From positions 6,987,783 to 7,051,782 of the forward strand of contig NZ_CP045997.1 in the NCBI RefSeq assembly GCF_010233585.1: a stretch of 64,000 nucleotides of DNA. Reading direction: 5' to 3'. This document shows positions 55,734 through 64,000 of the stretch, piece by piece; the stretch's first letter is position 1; the number at the start of each line of letters is the position of its first letter. A program made the translations under genes and the position numbers. A model generated the notes under the pieces. The model had not been told where the DNA came from, searched no databases, and saw only the letters and a program-made list of their open reading frames with translations. This stretch comes from Spirosoma endbachense (GTDB lineage: Bacteria; Bacteroidota; Bacteroidia; Cytophagales; Spirosomataceae).

Positions 55734-55871
55734 ATGACGCATGTAGTCACTAAGAAACGTGGCTTGACCGTATTACATGGTCACGAATACAATACGGATC
55801 ACCCACATCAGTCTTTGACGTTCATGACCGCACTGAAGGACTGGGTCGGTTATGTAGCGACAGACGGTTAA
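55734..55871 (+). pseudogene. Possible IS3/IS481-type transposase C-terminal remnant
   Basis: A short frame of 45 codons whose middle reads HEYNTDHPHQSLTFMTAL. This resembles the YNxxRPHQSLGYxTP motif at the end of IS3- and IS481-type integrase-core transposases. The rest of the transposase is absent and no inverted repeat was seen. Weak evidence. Confidence 0.3.
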
Positions 55872-55927
55872 AAGTTCAGTCTAAACGGGCTCACCGAATG
55901 GGGTTAGGATATTGTACCTGAAGCGAA

Positions 55928-58225
55928 TTATTGGTAGCTGTAATCGGCAGGAGTACTAAAGGAAGTGAGCTGATGATCCGAAAAGGTTAACTGAATGGTT
56001 AGACCTCCCTGACTGATGAGCGATAGTTCCCCCCCAAGTTGCTGGCTAAAGCCTTCAATGAGGCTCATACCCAAAGAGCGGCTATGAGCAGGATCATAGT
56101 CTGCGGGTAACCCTACTCCATCATCCGTAATCCTAAGCTCAAAAATAGCGGGACTAAGCCGACGAAAGACCAGGCTGATCGTTCCGGGACGATCATGAGG
56201 AAATGCGTACTTGAGGGCATTGGTGATGGCCTCATTGATGATCAACCCCAAAGGCACCGCCTGGATGACATCCAGCTCGATAGGCTCCACCTGGACGGCA
56301 AAGCCAATCGGTTGGGGCAGCTCATACGACTCCTGCAGGTAAGCTACCACCTCCTGAATATAGTCAGCGATGCGAATACGGGCGATACCTTCACCCTGAT
56401 AGAGCTTCTGGTGGATCAGGGCCATGGCCTGTACCCGATGCTGACTCTGCTGGATGGCCGACAGGGCCGCATTATCGGAGAGATAGCTGGCCTGGGAGTT
56501 CAACAGGCTCATCACCACCTGGAGGTTGTTTTTGACCCGGTGGTGGATCTCCTTCATCAGCCGTTCTTGTTCGTCCAGTAATCGCTGCAAGTCCTGGTTT
56601 TTGTGGTGGATCTGGTTTTGTTGGGCGTGCAGCACCTGCTGGTGGGCCTGCAGTTCCTGGTGTTGGGCCTGGAGTTGGTGTTGTTGAGCCTGAAGTAGTT
56701 CATGTTGTTGCTGCAACTGCTGGTTGCTGCGCTTTTTCAGGCGGAATCGGTTGTAGGTTAGCCCCAGCAGCAACAGGAGCATGAAGGCACCCAGGCCAAT
56801 CGAGTTACGCACTAGCCGGTCTTGCTGGGATTGTTGGGTCTGGAGTTGTTGTTGTTGGGAGAGGACCTGAATGCGTTGGTTTTGCAGGTGGAGGTCTTTG
56901 TCTTTCTGTTCGGTCTCGTACTGGGTTCTGAGTTCTTCGAACAGACGGTTCTTGGTCTGGTTGAAGAGGGAGTCGTTGATAGCGGTCGCCAGCTGGAAGT
57001 GTTGGAGGGCTGAGCGGAGGTTTCCCTGGGCGGAGTCAATCTGAAAGAGGGCCCGATGAATGCTGACCGTTTCATTCGGGAATCGGCCTTGCTGGCTGGC
57101 AGTCAGGGCTATTTGATAGAAGTATCGGGCCTGCTCAAAGCGTCTGGTAAGCCAGTAAAACTCACCAAGTTGCTTGTTGAAATTGGTCAAAGCGGTGAAG
57201 TTATCAGATTTTTTAAAGAGCGGCATCATGTGCCTGTACAGGCGCTCTGCCCGCTCATACTGGCCTAAAAACACGTAGCTTTGGACCAGGGAGTTCGTTA
57301 GGTTAATACTTTCATGATTGGGATCGTGGCGGGCCAGCTCAATAATGGCTAAAGCCTGTTGGCGGGCCTGAGGGACCTGATGATTCTTTTGGTATAGAGT
57401 CATCAGTGTTTTATATTGTCCAGCTAGTAAATTATTGGACTCAATATCTCGATGAGAACGGATTACGCGAAGTCGTTTAAGTGAAAAGTTTATAGCCCTT
57501 TGGTAGTCGCTTAATAGTTCATACAAATCAGCTAAGCGTCCATTGATAGTTATTTGATAATTTAAATTTTTGCTATGTTCAGCCAGTCGTAAGCTTTGTA
57601 AAGAGGCCTGTAAGGCTAGCTGGTAATTACCAATCGATTGATGAAGTGACCCAATTCGCTCTAAGGTCAAGTAGATGGTTGTATCGCCATACGATTTCTG
57701 AATGGCTAACTTCTCTATCAATAAGGGGAGGGCTTTCTTAGCCCCAACTCGTAGGCGAACAACGTCTGCATACTCTTCCAGAACTTCGACCGTCCTGGGT
57801 TTATCCTCAAGTTGCTTATAGGCCTTTAGCGCTTGCTGGTAGTAACTGATCGTTCGGGTCGAGTCATAGCGTTCCCCGAAACTAAAACACTCTGCTAACA
57901 GATAGAGGGCCTGTGCTTTCTGACGGAGTTGATTAGCTGCTACCGGTAGGCTCGTTACTCGGCTGGCATAGCCAATAGCGCTATCCAAAAGAGCATGTTT
58001 TTTACGTACATCGGAGTACTCTATAGCTTGTCGATCTATTTTAAATTGATCATAGTATTGCTGACTGATTTGAAGCAATAACCTGGTTCGGTTGATGTCC
58101 GTTGACGCATGCACCAGCTGTCTTTTCAGGCTATCAATCCGATCCTGAGCTTGAGACCAGACCCGGTAGGGGTTTAAAGCAGTGGCTACCATTACGGCAA
58201 TCAGGACGATACGGCAACGGCTCAT
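55928..58225 (-). CDS. TPR-sensor histidine kinase of the HisKA_2 type
   Basis: 765 residues. Signal peptide (about 1-25), then 8-10 TPR-like helical repeats (about 60-440), one transmembrane segment (about 478-497; [17 protein letters not shown]), a Gln-rich coiled coil of about 75 residues with heptad-like LQAQQ/LQAHQQ units, and a HisKA_2 domain with [20 protein letters not shown] (phospho-acceptor His) followed by a HATPase_c with [14 protein letters not shown] and DDGVGLP. The layout suggests a periplasmic TPR sensor and a cytoplasmic kinase. No response regulator is adjacent. Its GC content is like the core genome. Confidence 0.93.
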   Translation of the reverse strand: MSRCRIVLIAVMVATALNPYRVWSQAQDRIDSLKRQLVHASTDINRTRLLLQISQQYYDQFKIDRQAIEYSDVRKKHALLDSAIGYASRVTSLPVAANQLRQKAQALYLLAECFSFGERYDSTRTISYYQQALKAYKQLEDKPRTVEVLEEYADVVRLRVGAKKALPLLIEKLAIQKSYGDTTIYLTLERIGSLHQSIGNYQLALQASLQSLRLAEHSKNLNYQITINGRLADLYELLSDYQRAINFSLKRLRVIRSHRDIESNNLLAGQYKTLMTLYQKNHQVPQARQQALAIIELARHDPNHESINLTNSLVQSYVFLGQYERAERLYRHMMPLFKKSDNFTALTNFNKQLGEFYWLTRRFEQARYFYQIALTASQQGRFPNETVSIHRALFQIDSAQGNLRSALQHFQLATAINDSLFNQTKNRLFEELRTQYETEQKDKDLHLQNQRIQVLSQQQQLQTQQSQQDRLVRNSIGLGAFMLLLLLGLTYNRFRLKKRSNQQLQQQHELLQAQQHQLQAQHQELQAHQQVLHAQQNQIHHKNQDLQRLLDEQERLMKEIHHRVKNNLQVVMSLLNSQASYLSDNAALSAIQQSQHRVQAMALIHQKLYQGEGIARIRIADYIQEVVAYLQESYELPQPIGFAVQVEPIELDVIQAVPLGLIINEAITNALKYAFPHDRPGTISLVFRRLSPAIFELRITDDGVGLPADYDPAHSRSLGMSLIEGFSQQLGGELSLISQGGLTIQLTFSDHQLTSFSTPADYSYQ

Positions 58226-58819
58226 AGCACATCAGCAGGTCGAAACGGTGGATTCCGCCAAAAGGTATCGTTAATTTGTTGATTTTCAGTTATAAACGTT
58301 TTATATTAACAACTTTCATTCTGCTTACGCCGGTCTCTGACAAAGGCTTCCTATAGATAAGGCAATAAGGTAGAGTATCCTGATCTATGCCAGCCAATTG
58401 ATTACCGGTACCGGCGTAGTATGTGCTAAAAAGGCTTATATTCCAACGCCAGGACTCCTAATGATGAGGCCCTCCAGCTATGAGGTTTTGTTACTTAAAT
58501 CTGCGCATAAAGGCGGTTTTTACCCTGAAAACAGACCCCTATACACCCTTTTTCAGGGTTATCCACATCTATTCCCGTCGCCCTTTTGGATAAAATTTGC
58601 AAAAAGGATGATTCACTTAGCATACACCTCCCAAAACTCGGTACAAAGGATCGTTGATGAGGGCTTTCTGATGGTGTCAGCTGTCAAACCCCTTATATAG
58701 ACTTTGACAGCTGACACCATTGATTCGAGAGCAATAGGGCAAAAAAATAAATATGTTTTCAAGCCTCACTTTCGTCACTTTTGACGATAACTTAGAGGAA
58801 ATAACACAAGCTTATACTA
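58226..58819. other. Intergenic region with one strong hairpin
   Basis: About 590 bases. A plus-strand frame at 58398-58700 has no recognised domain and ends inside the hairpin, so I do not accept it. The hairpin at 58671-58720 is the only clear structure. Confidence 0.45.
58671..58720. terminator. Perfect 18-bp hairpin
   Basis: Arms ATGGTGTCAGCTGTCAAA (58671-58688) and TTTGACAGCTGACACCAT (58703-58720) with a 14-base loop. No long T run follows on either strand. The arms contain the palindrome CAGCTG. It could be a terminator for a now lost gene or a dispersed palindrome. About 100 bases before the start of the interrupted gene at 58820. Confidence 0.6.
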
Positions 58820-59362
58820 ATGAAACGCAAGGAGGATTCAGAGGAAATGTTTGAGATGATCGGTAATGACCCACAGGCATGGCTTGAACAGGCTCGACTA
58901 CTGAAAACATCGGCGCAGGTTCAATATGATGTATTGTGAGAGTTTCAAGCGACTGGTGGTAGCCCCTCGGAGCGTAGTACTGCGCTTCTAGCCCACTTGC
59001 AGACTTATATGATGTTAATAGGGTTCTCTTTTGAAAATCTCATCAAGGCAATTCCAGTAAGCAGAACCCCCAGTAAAACAACCAGGCGAGAACTGGCAAA
59101 AGACCTGTGGGATAAACGAAAAGGGCATTTTCTACTTCATCTTATTCCTAACGATATTAACCTTAGTGACCAGGAGCGAGACCTGCTGAACCGATTGCAA
59201 ACCTTCACGGTTTGGGCTGGTCGATACCCATTGCCGATGCAATCTCAACACTATCATTCAGAGGAGAAGTTAATTAGCCTGAAAGGGAATGATGACACAA
59301 CAGTTCAGAATTTATTTTTCAGGCTCATGAGCTACGTGCAAGATATAGATATCGCCGATTAA
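58820..59362 (+). pseudogene. Hypothetical helical protein split by an in-frame TGA
   Basis: From the ATG at 58820 the frame is open to a TGA at 58937-58939, and continues in the same frame from there to 59362 without another stop; about 180 codons in total. The first 39 residues (MKRKEDSEEMFEMIGNDPQA, then WLEQARLLKTSAQ) and the downstream part (FENLIKAIPVS, then TVWAGRYPLP) join naturally. The most likely lost codon is TGG (Trp). The downstream part might be expressed from an internal start (about 58997). By eye it is mostly helical, with a pattern reminiscent of HEPN-like domains; the function is unknown. Confidence 0.6.
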
Positions 59363-59557
59363 ACTTACTCTACAGAAAAGTAAAGGGGATTGCAAGCGAT
59401 CAGCTGAATAGGGAAATAACGGCTCCACATCAGTTTTAACAGATGGTATTAATTATAATTAAATATGTGTTGTTTTTTTTTAAGATAATTTATTTAATTA
59501 GAATGGAATACAATAATACTTTAACGGTTTTAACCATCGATTAATCGTCTATTATTT

Positions 59558-60826
59558 ATGAAAGCATTATATATATATTCTTTACTAATATTTTGTTTCA
59601 ATTGTACACTAGCGCAGAAGACTGTGCCAGTCTTTAATAAGCTATCAAAAGGATCATATGATAAATTAAATATAAGCGATAGTCTACTTGTTGATAGTCT
59701 GGCTCGCCTAGAACGTAGAAATGAAATTCATGAGATTTATATAGGGAGACATAACACAGACTTATGGAATAAGGTAAACAGCGACAAAGATAAGCTAATA
59801 AATGGACCACAAAGAGCTTGGCAGTCAGAACGGTTTAATAAACTGTTTCATACAGTTAATTTAAACTTTGTAACAGATCGAAATTATAAAAAAGTCGAAA
59901 GTAATTTAAAGATAAAATTTGGATCTGAAAGATCGACAGTAAGTTATGGGCTCTGTTCAGTCTACATACCTGGCGATCATAAAATTGGAGAGACCGTTTC
60001 GTCAAATTTCTATAATTGGATTAATTATAACATAGATGATTACATGCACTTAGTAGAGAATACAATTTTAGACAAAAATAATTTTTATAGTCAATTATCT
60101 AAACGCATTAATGATTCTAGTAATAAAAATGCATTACTATTTATACATGGTTATAATGTTTCTTTCGACCAAGCGGCAATAAGGACTGCACAAATTGTCT
60201 TTGATTTAGAGTTTAAAGGACCAGCTATTTTTTACAGCTGGCCATCTCAGGATAATCCGTTTCAGTACTCTACAGACGAAACCAACATTGAATGGACGCA
60301 AAAGCACCTGGAAGATTTTTTATTAGATTTTTTCAAAAATACAACTTCCCGTAATGTTTACATTATAGCGCATAGTATGGGAAATAGGGCTATGACTAAA
60401 GCGATAGCGAATATTTCTAAGCTAGACCCTAAAATTAAAGAAAGAGTTAAAGAGGTTATTTTAGCGGCACCGGATATTGATGAAGATACATTTCGGGAGG
60501 GTATTGCTCCTTCATTAATAAAGTCATGCAAAAGGATTACTATTTACGGTTCAGCAACAGATATAGCTATACGGCTATCCCACTTCTTCCATTCCTATAA
60601 ACGGTTAGGTGCCACTTTTAACGGGGCCAAATTGTTACCAGGAATTGACTATATCGATGCGACAGGTGTTGACACGAGCTTTTTAGGACATTCATATATA
60701 GGGACGAATCGAACCGTTATAGCAGATATATCAGAGATCATAAACAATAGTTCAGTTATTACTAAACGATTTGGGCTCAATAAAGTAGCAAAAAAACCAA
60801 TTGCTTATTGGAAATTTAGAGAATAA
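59558..60826 (+). CDS. DUF900-type alpha/beta hydrolase, exported
   Basis: 422 residues, AT-rich compared with the core genome. N-terminal signal peptide (about 1-19, ending TLAQ). The alpha/beta hydrolase part has HGYN (197-200), SWPS (227-230), the nucleophile elbow AHSMGN with S273 (271-276), an acid in APDIDED and a likely catalytic His in LGHSYIG near the C-terminus. This matches the DUF900 hydrolase group of unknown substrate. A 100-residue N-terminal extension precedes the fold. The gene is monocistronic with about 195 bases of AT-rich upstream sequence, and is followed by an insertion-sequence remnant. Probably acquired. Confidence 0.9.
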   Translation: MKALYIYSLLIFCFNCTLAQKTVPVFNKLSKGSYDKLNISDSLLVDSLARLERRNEIHEIYIGRHNTDLWNKVNSDKDKLINGPQRAWQSERFNKLFHTVNLNFVTDRNYKKVESNLKIKFGSERSTVSYGLCSVYIPGDHKIGETVSSNFYNWINYNIDDYMHLVENTILDKNNFYSQLSKRINDSSNKNALLFIHGYNVSFDQAAIRTAQIVFDLEFKGPAIFYSWPSQDNPFQYSTDETNIEWTQKHLEDFLLDFFKNTTSRNVYIIAHSMGNRAMTKAIANISKLDPKIKERVKEVILAAPDIDEDTFREGIAPSLIKSCKRITIYGSATDIAIRLSHFFHSYKRLGATFNGAKLLPGIDYIDATGVDTSFLGHSYIGTNRTVIADISEIINNSSVITKRFGLNKVAKKPIAYWKFRE

Positions 60827-60879
60827 ATGTGCATACACTATACGTTTTTATAACCACATGAATAAGTTTATAATTGTAC

Positions 60880-61490
60880 TGAGCCCCTAATTCCTGGACA
60901 GAATTTCCTAGTTGTTAGTTGGAACATTTTCTGCTATTCAGCTCGTGCATATCCACTCCCCGTTCCAACAGAAATTGATAGGGACTTCGGTAATGGAGCC
61001 CCGAATGAATGCGCTCTAAGTTATAAAAATCCCGGAAACGATTCATCGTCTCATGGCTTGGCCCAGGCTTTCGAACTCGTATCGCTTACAAACAGCTCGT
61101 TCCAGAATGCTGTGATAGCTCTCAATATGAGCATGCTGTTTGGGGGGTGCTGGTTTGGTAAACTCCTGAATCACATGCCGGTCGCGAAAATAAGTTCGCA
61201 CCAGATCGGCCACAAACTGACTCCCATTATCGTTGCGAACATAAAGCTGAGTGGGTAAGCCATAACGCTCAAAGAGCGTTTCAAATAAGGCTACTACATC
61301 CTCTTGGCGCATAGTCCATTTGATCAATTGGCCCATAGTCCACCGACTGAAAACGTCTAGAACGGTTAACACCTGAGCGTGCGCACGGCGGGCATGAACG
61401 TAAATGGCCTTAATGTCGAGCCGCAGCCGCGGACCGCTCAAAATAAGTAAATTCAGTCGTAGGGCTTGGCACCAACTTTAAGGTGACAAT
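60880..61490 (-). mobile_element. Decayed IS3-type insertion sequence
   Basis: The left edge begins TGAGCCCCTAATTCCTGGAC (60880-60899), which looks like an IS3-type terminal repeat; I found no matching right copy. The transposase (integrase core) is in several frames: EFTYFERS near 61430-61460, then the main frame 61043-61441, then RFRDFYNLERIHSGLHYRS after a frame change near 61035 down to about 60914. The upstream orfA and the N-terminal helix-turn-helix are gone. It lies between two AT-rich genes. Confidence 0.75.
61043..61441 (-). pseudogene. IS3-family transposase fragment (rve core)
   Basis: 132 codons, opening with a TTG. It has the integrase-core residues: first Asp in LDIKAIYV, second Asp in RNDNGSQF and the Glu in HIESYHSILERAV, so the DDE set is present, but the frame ends at a TGA after LGQAMRR and the natural C-terminus continues in another frame (RFRDFYNLERIHSG). 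The N-terminus is also lost to a frame change near 61435. Not active. Confidence 0.85.
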
Positions 61491-61652
61491 TCCTGTAGAT
61501 TAGCATAAAAGCTATACCTTACTTGGTACCTATTATATCATAACCAACTGCCTTTTAATCTTATTGTTCAACTATCTTGTTCAACTATCAAAAAGTCCAT
61601 TCGCTTTGCAATATTATTACCCAAAATCCTATCAATACCAGAAAATATTCAA

Positions 61653-62828
61653 CTAATATTCAAAATCTAAATCGTCAAACCCAGGCAATAAAGGTGTAGT
61701 AGAAATAGGCGACTTTTTTGCATTGACTAAATCAGTCAAAAAATTAATCTCAGCTAAAGCCCATTGGTAAAATAGTCTTTTAGGGAGTAAACCTTCAAAA
61801 GCAGCCAAAAGTGGATATACTAAGTCTAAATCAGTATCCACCCGCTCCTGAATTTTATTTCTAATATTAGCTTCATTTTCAGTCACAGACATTTTTTCAA
61901 TAAGGCTACCAATCATAACATAACCTTTATCTCCTATGTATTCAGCATAACGATTTTGGATATTAAATACTCTATTCCAAGTTTCTATCTTTTCAGCAAA
62001 AATGGTATCACCAGCGTTTGTAGGAGCAATATTTAACTGCCATTTTCCACCACTTCTTAGTGTAGGGTATTCAAGACATGTTAGCTGAAAATTACAAGAT
62101 AAATATGGGTCAGGAGCATTAGTGTAAGGATAAAAAGCAATAGTCCGAAGTAATCTATCGTCATCGCTATATAATAAATGTTTTGTATCTTTTAAACCAT
62201 TGCATATCAAACCAATCGGAGAAAGGTTTCTAAGATTAACAGCTGAAAATACAAATAATGAGTCTCCTTTAGGTAATAGATGATCATAATCTGGCCGTCC
62301 TTCTGATTCAACCATCTTGAGACCTTCGATGCCGCAGTATGGGCAAATAGTAAACATACCTCTATCTTCAATTGCAAAATTTCTAAGAGTATGGTAATGA
62401 TTATAGAAGTTTTGATTGTGAATTTTTTTAGTAAAAGTAGTATCCTTAGAAGATAGTTGCCCCGAATATAAAGGAACAAATAAATCATTTAAAAATATTT
62501 GTAAAGTAGGAAAATCCAAAGCTGTTGGTATCTCCAGTTGGTTTAAATGAATATCCATTTTATTAGAAAATAGATATTCTATATCATTTGCGGCAAAAAA
62601 TGATTGAATAATATTAAGTTGGCTTGCTCTATCAAACGTCTCTATAAATATCCTGAGTTTGTCTTCTAAGCCCAGTAACCTATTGGCAGTATCTGAATAC
62701 CAGTCAGGAAATAAAATAGTCCGATTAAATGTATTGGGGTTATCGTCCCTAACTTTTTCAAAAAAGAACACAAGTAGTTCATGTAATTTCTCTACATCAT
62801 GATTTATATATGGTAAATAGAATAGCAT
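61653..62828 (-). CDS. HNH endonuclease, PtuB-like (Septu-type defence)
   Basis: 391 residues, AT-rich. The HNH nuclease part is in the middle: CPYC (162-165), DHLLPK with the His (182-187), NLSPIG with the Asn (201-206) and CN with K213 (209-213), as in zinc-finger HNH nucleases of the PtuB kind. Flanking domains (1-155 and 240-391) are helical and not recognised. The start is 5 bases after the stop of the ATPase gene at 62834, so the two are one operon. With the ATPase it resembles a Septu system, which cuts phage-infected cell DNA or restricts phage. Because the ATPase is truncated, activity is doubtful. Confidence 0.75.
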   Translation of the reverse strand: MLFYLPYINHDVEKLHELLVFFFEKVRDDNPNTFNRTILFPDWYSDTANRLLGLEDKLRIFIETFDRASQLNIIQSFFAANDIEYLFSNKMDIHLNQLEIPTALDFPTLQIFLNDLFVPLYSGQLSSKDTTFTKKIHNQNFYNHYHTLRNFAIEDRGMFTICPYCGIEGLKMVESEGRPDYDHLLPKGDSLFVFSAVNLRNLSPIGLICNGLKDTKHLLYSDDDRLLRTIAFYPYTNAPDPYLSCNFQLTCLEYPTLRSGGKWQLNIAPTNAGDTIFAEKIETWNRVFNIQNRYAEYIGDKGYVMIGSLIEKMSVTENEANIRNKIQERVDTDLDLVYPLLAAFEGLLPKRLFYQWALAEINFLTDLVNAKKSPISTTPLLPGFDDLDFEY

Positions 62829-62833
62829 TATCT

Positions 62834-63868
62834 CTACACGTTTTGCAAGCGTAATTTCTGTTCTTTATCAGTATATATTTTTATCAAATATGTTTTATCT
62901 GTAGAATCTCCAAGCATTTTAATTCTTTTCTGGAAATCTTCAGACAACGATAACCAATCTTTAAGAGAATTAACTGATTCAATATCATTATATACAGCCT
63001 CAATGTCCAGAAATGACATTTTCGCTATCTGGCTTTTAAAGTGGTCATTATCTTTATTATCTGCTTGGAATATGTCATCAAGAATATTTTTAAAGGTAGT
63101 TCCATACGTTTCCTTTTTCACACGCTCAAATGTAACGTGTGAATCTTTTTTGGCAAATTTAAATACATTGTAGCCATGACAATCAGAGAGAATAAACGGA
63201 GAGTGAGTGGTAAGAATAAATTCAATATCTCGATTTTCCAATATACTCTGAAGTTGATAAAAAAAAGTACTTCTCCAAAAAGGGTTAAAGTGTGTATCAG
63301 GTTCGTCTAATAAATAAATCAAATCTCTCATAGGTTCTTTTTCATCAAATAGCATTATCCCCCCTAATATATGCATAAATTGATGCTCGCCATCGCTAAT
63401 TTTTTCATATTCTGTTCTGACTTTAGGTTCTGTCAAAACAAGTTCAATTTGCTCTATACTAAATATTTTATCTAATGATGCAATTTGTGGAAACTTGAGT
63501 AATTGGCCCTTGGCTCTTTTTTTCCTCAAAATATTTCTATAGGTTTTCTGAATACAAAGAGTATTCAATAGATTTAATTTATTTAATGCTTCAAATAAAT
63601 TCTGGGGGCTAGAATCAAATTTTTTACTGAATAAAGATTTAGTTGCTTCATTAATAATAAAATCTAATATGTATTCATTTCCTCTTTTAGAATCCATTTT
63701 TATTGAAGATAAAGCTGAACAATCTATTAAATCTTGGATATAGCCTTCTAACTCTTTTGTTACTTTTACATTTTTATTGCCATATAATTTATTTAGTCTT
63801 ATAATAATTCTGAAGCTATTCATTCTGTCGATTCTAAGAGTCTCTTTGAATATAGCTCGTTTACCCTC
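62834..63868 (-). pseudogene. AAA/ABC-type ATPase, PtuA-like, truncated at its 5' end
   Basis: 329 residues from the first ATG (63823), but the frame is open upstream with no start through KRAIFKETLRIDR until it meets the insertion-sequence-like sequence at about 63860. Present: SDGEHQ signature (143-148), Walker B LLDEPDTHFNP (171-181) and H-loop TTHSPF (205-210). Missing: the whole N-terminal Walker A (GxxGxGKS), which should come first in such ATPases. So the 5' part has been removed. It is followed at once by the HNH gene. AT-rich like it. Coordinates of the upper limit are approximate. Confidence 0.7.
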
Positions 63869-64000
63869 ACTAGCAGGGCTTTCTTATAAAACTGGCTGGG
63901 AGCCAGTAGTCTTACCTTTGTGGTTAACTAGACGACAAATTCATGACCCCTGTTCCCAGCACGGCTAAAACTACGGCTTTCTTTCAACTTCTCAACCAAA
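63869..64000 (+). mobile_element. Probable left end of an insertion sequence (window edge)
   Basis: The composition changes from AT-rich to mixed near 63860. A short palindrome ACTGGCT-GGG-AGCCAGT (63890-63906) lies near the edge, and an ATG at 63943 begins a frame (MTPVPSTAKTTAFFQLLNQ) that runs off the window; this is like the start of a transposase, but only 19 residues are visible, so the family cannot be named. It sits where the ATPase frame is cut. Confidence 0.5.

Noticed and set aside
58398..58700. 100-codon frame in the gap before 58820
   Set aside because: It ends inside a strong hairpin and lacks any known pattern.
58937..58939. TGA as a possible selenocysteine codon
   Set aside because: No selenocysteine machinery or SECIS-like hairpin was seen near it; a nonsense mutation is simpler.

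Overview
The window looks like chromosomal DNA of a Cytophagales bacterium (Bacteroidota), most like Spirosoma or a close relative. This is inferred from gene content, not from a database search. Evidence includes a type IX secretion (T9SS) cargo protein divergent from a PorP/SprF-like partner, a FecI/FecR/SusC/SusD cassette, DUF6089- and DUF6510-type proteins, a GC content near 50% in the core and little sign of Shine-Dalgarno initiation.

Left part (1-11,600): signalling and small accessory genes. A three-gene minus-strand operon encodes a lone receiver, a soluble histidine kinase and a receiver fused to a CRP-type DNA-binding protein. After it come a stress-protein-like gene, another lone receiver, a beta/gamma-crystallin-like small protein, three small minus-strand genes (one YodC-like), a broken inverted relative of one of them, a P-type Ca2+-type ATPase and membrane proteins including DUF1003. 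Two minus-strand genes here share an upstream element at nearly the same distance from their starts.

Core (11,600-38,400): mostly housekeeping. In order: initiator tRNA-Met, era, der, an EamA transporter, an ArsR-type regulator, ruvB, a large T9SS type B cargo protein with its PorP/SprF partner, aspartate kinase, dxs, two rhomboid proteases behind mutL, lpdA, prfB with the programmed +1 frameshift, an SGNH hydrolase, a LytTR regulator, a third rhomboid, a polyprenyl synthase, an outer-membrane barrel and a yeast-FCY1-like cytosine deaminase.

Nutrient-uptake locus (38,500-47,800): ECF sigma factor, a 23-bp perfect hairpin, FecR anti-sigma factor, a SusC with an STN signalling domain, SusD, and a lipoprotein combining a haem c motif with FG-GAP repeats. 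The logic is surface signalling: substrate binding by SusC/D is passed through STN to FecR and the sigma factor. It is followed by cbpA/cbpM, a molybdopterin oxidoreductase/flavin reductase/DUF6510 trio, a P1 peptidase and an OPT transporter.

Right part (54,393-64,000): an eroded accessory region beginning at tRNA-Gly(CCC). It holds a nuclease pseudogene (nonsense, frameshift, 3' truncation), a large sensor kinase, a gene split by an in-frame TGA, an AT-rich DUF900 hydrolase, a decayed IS3-type transposase, and an AT-rich ATPase + HNH pair resembling a Septu-type defence system. The ATPase lacks its 5' end (including Walker A), and what looks like the left end of another insertion sequence occupies the window edge. 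I see no intact novel system. The most interesting objects are this broken defence pair, the shared upstream element, and the STN-SusCD/haem-FG-GAP cassette.
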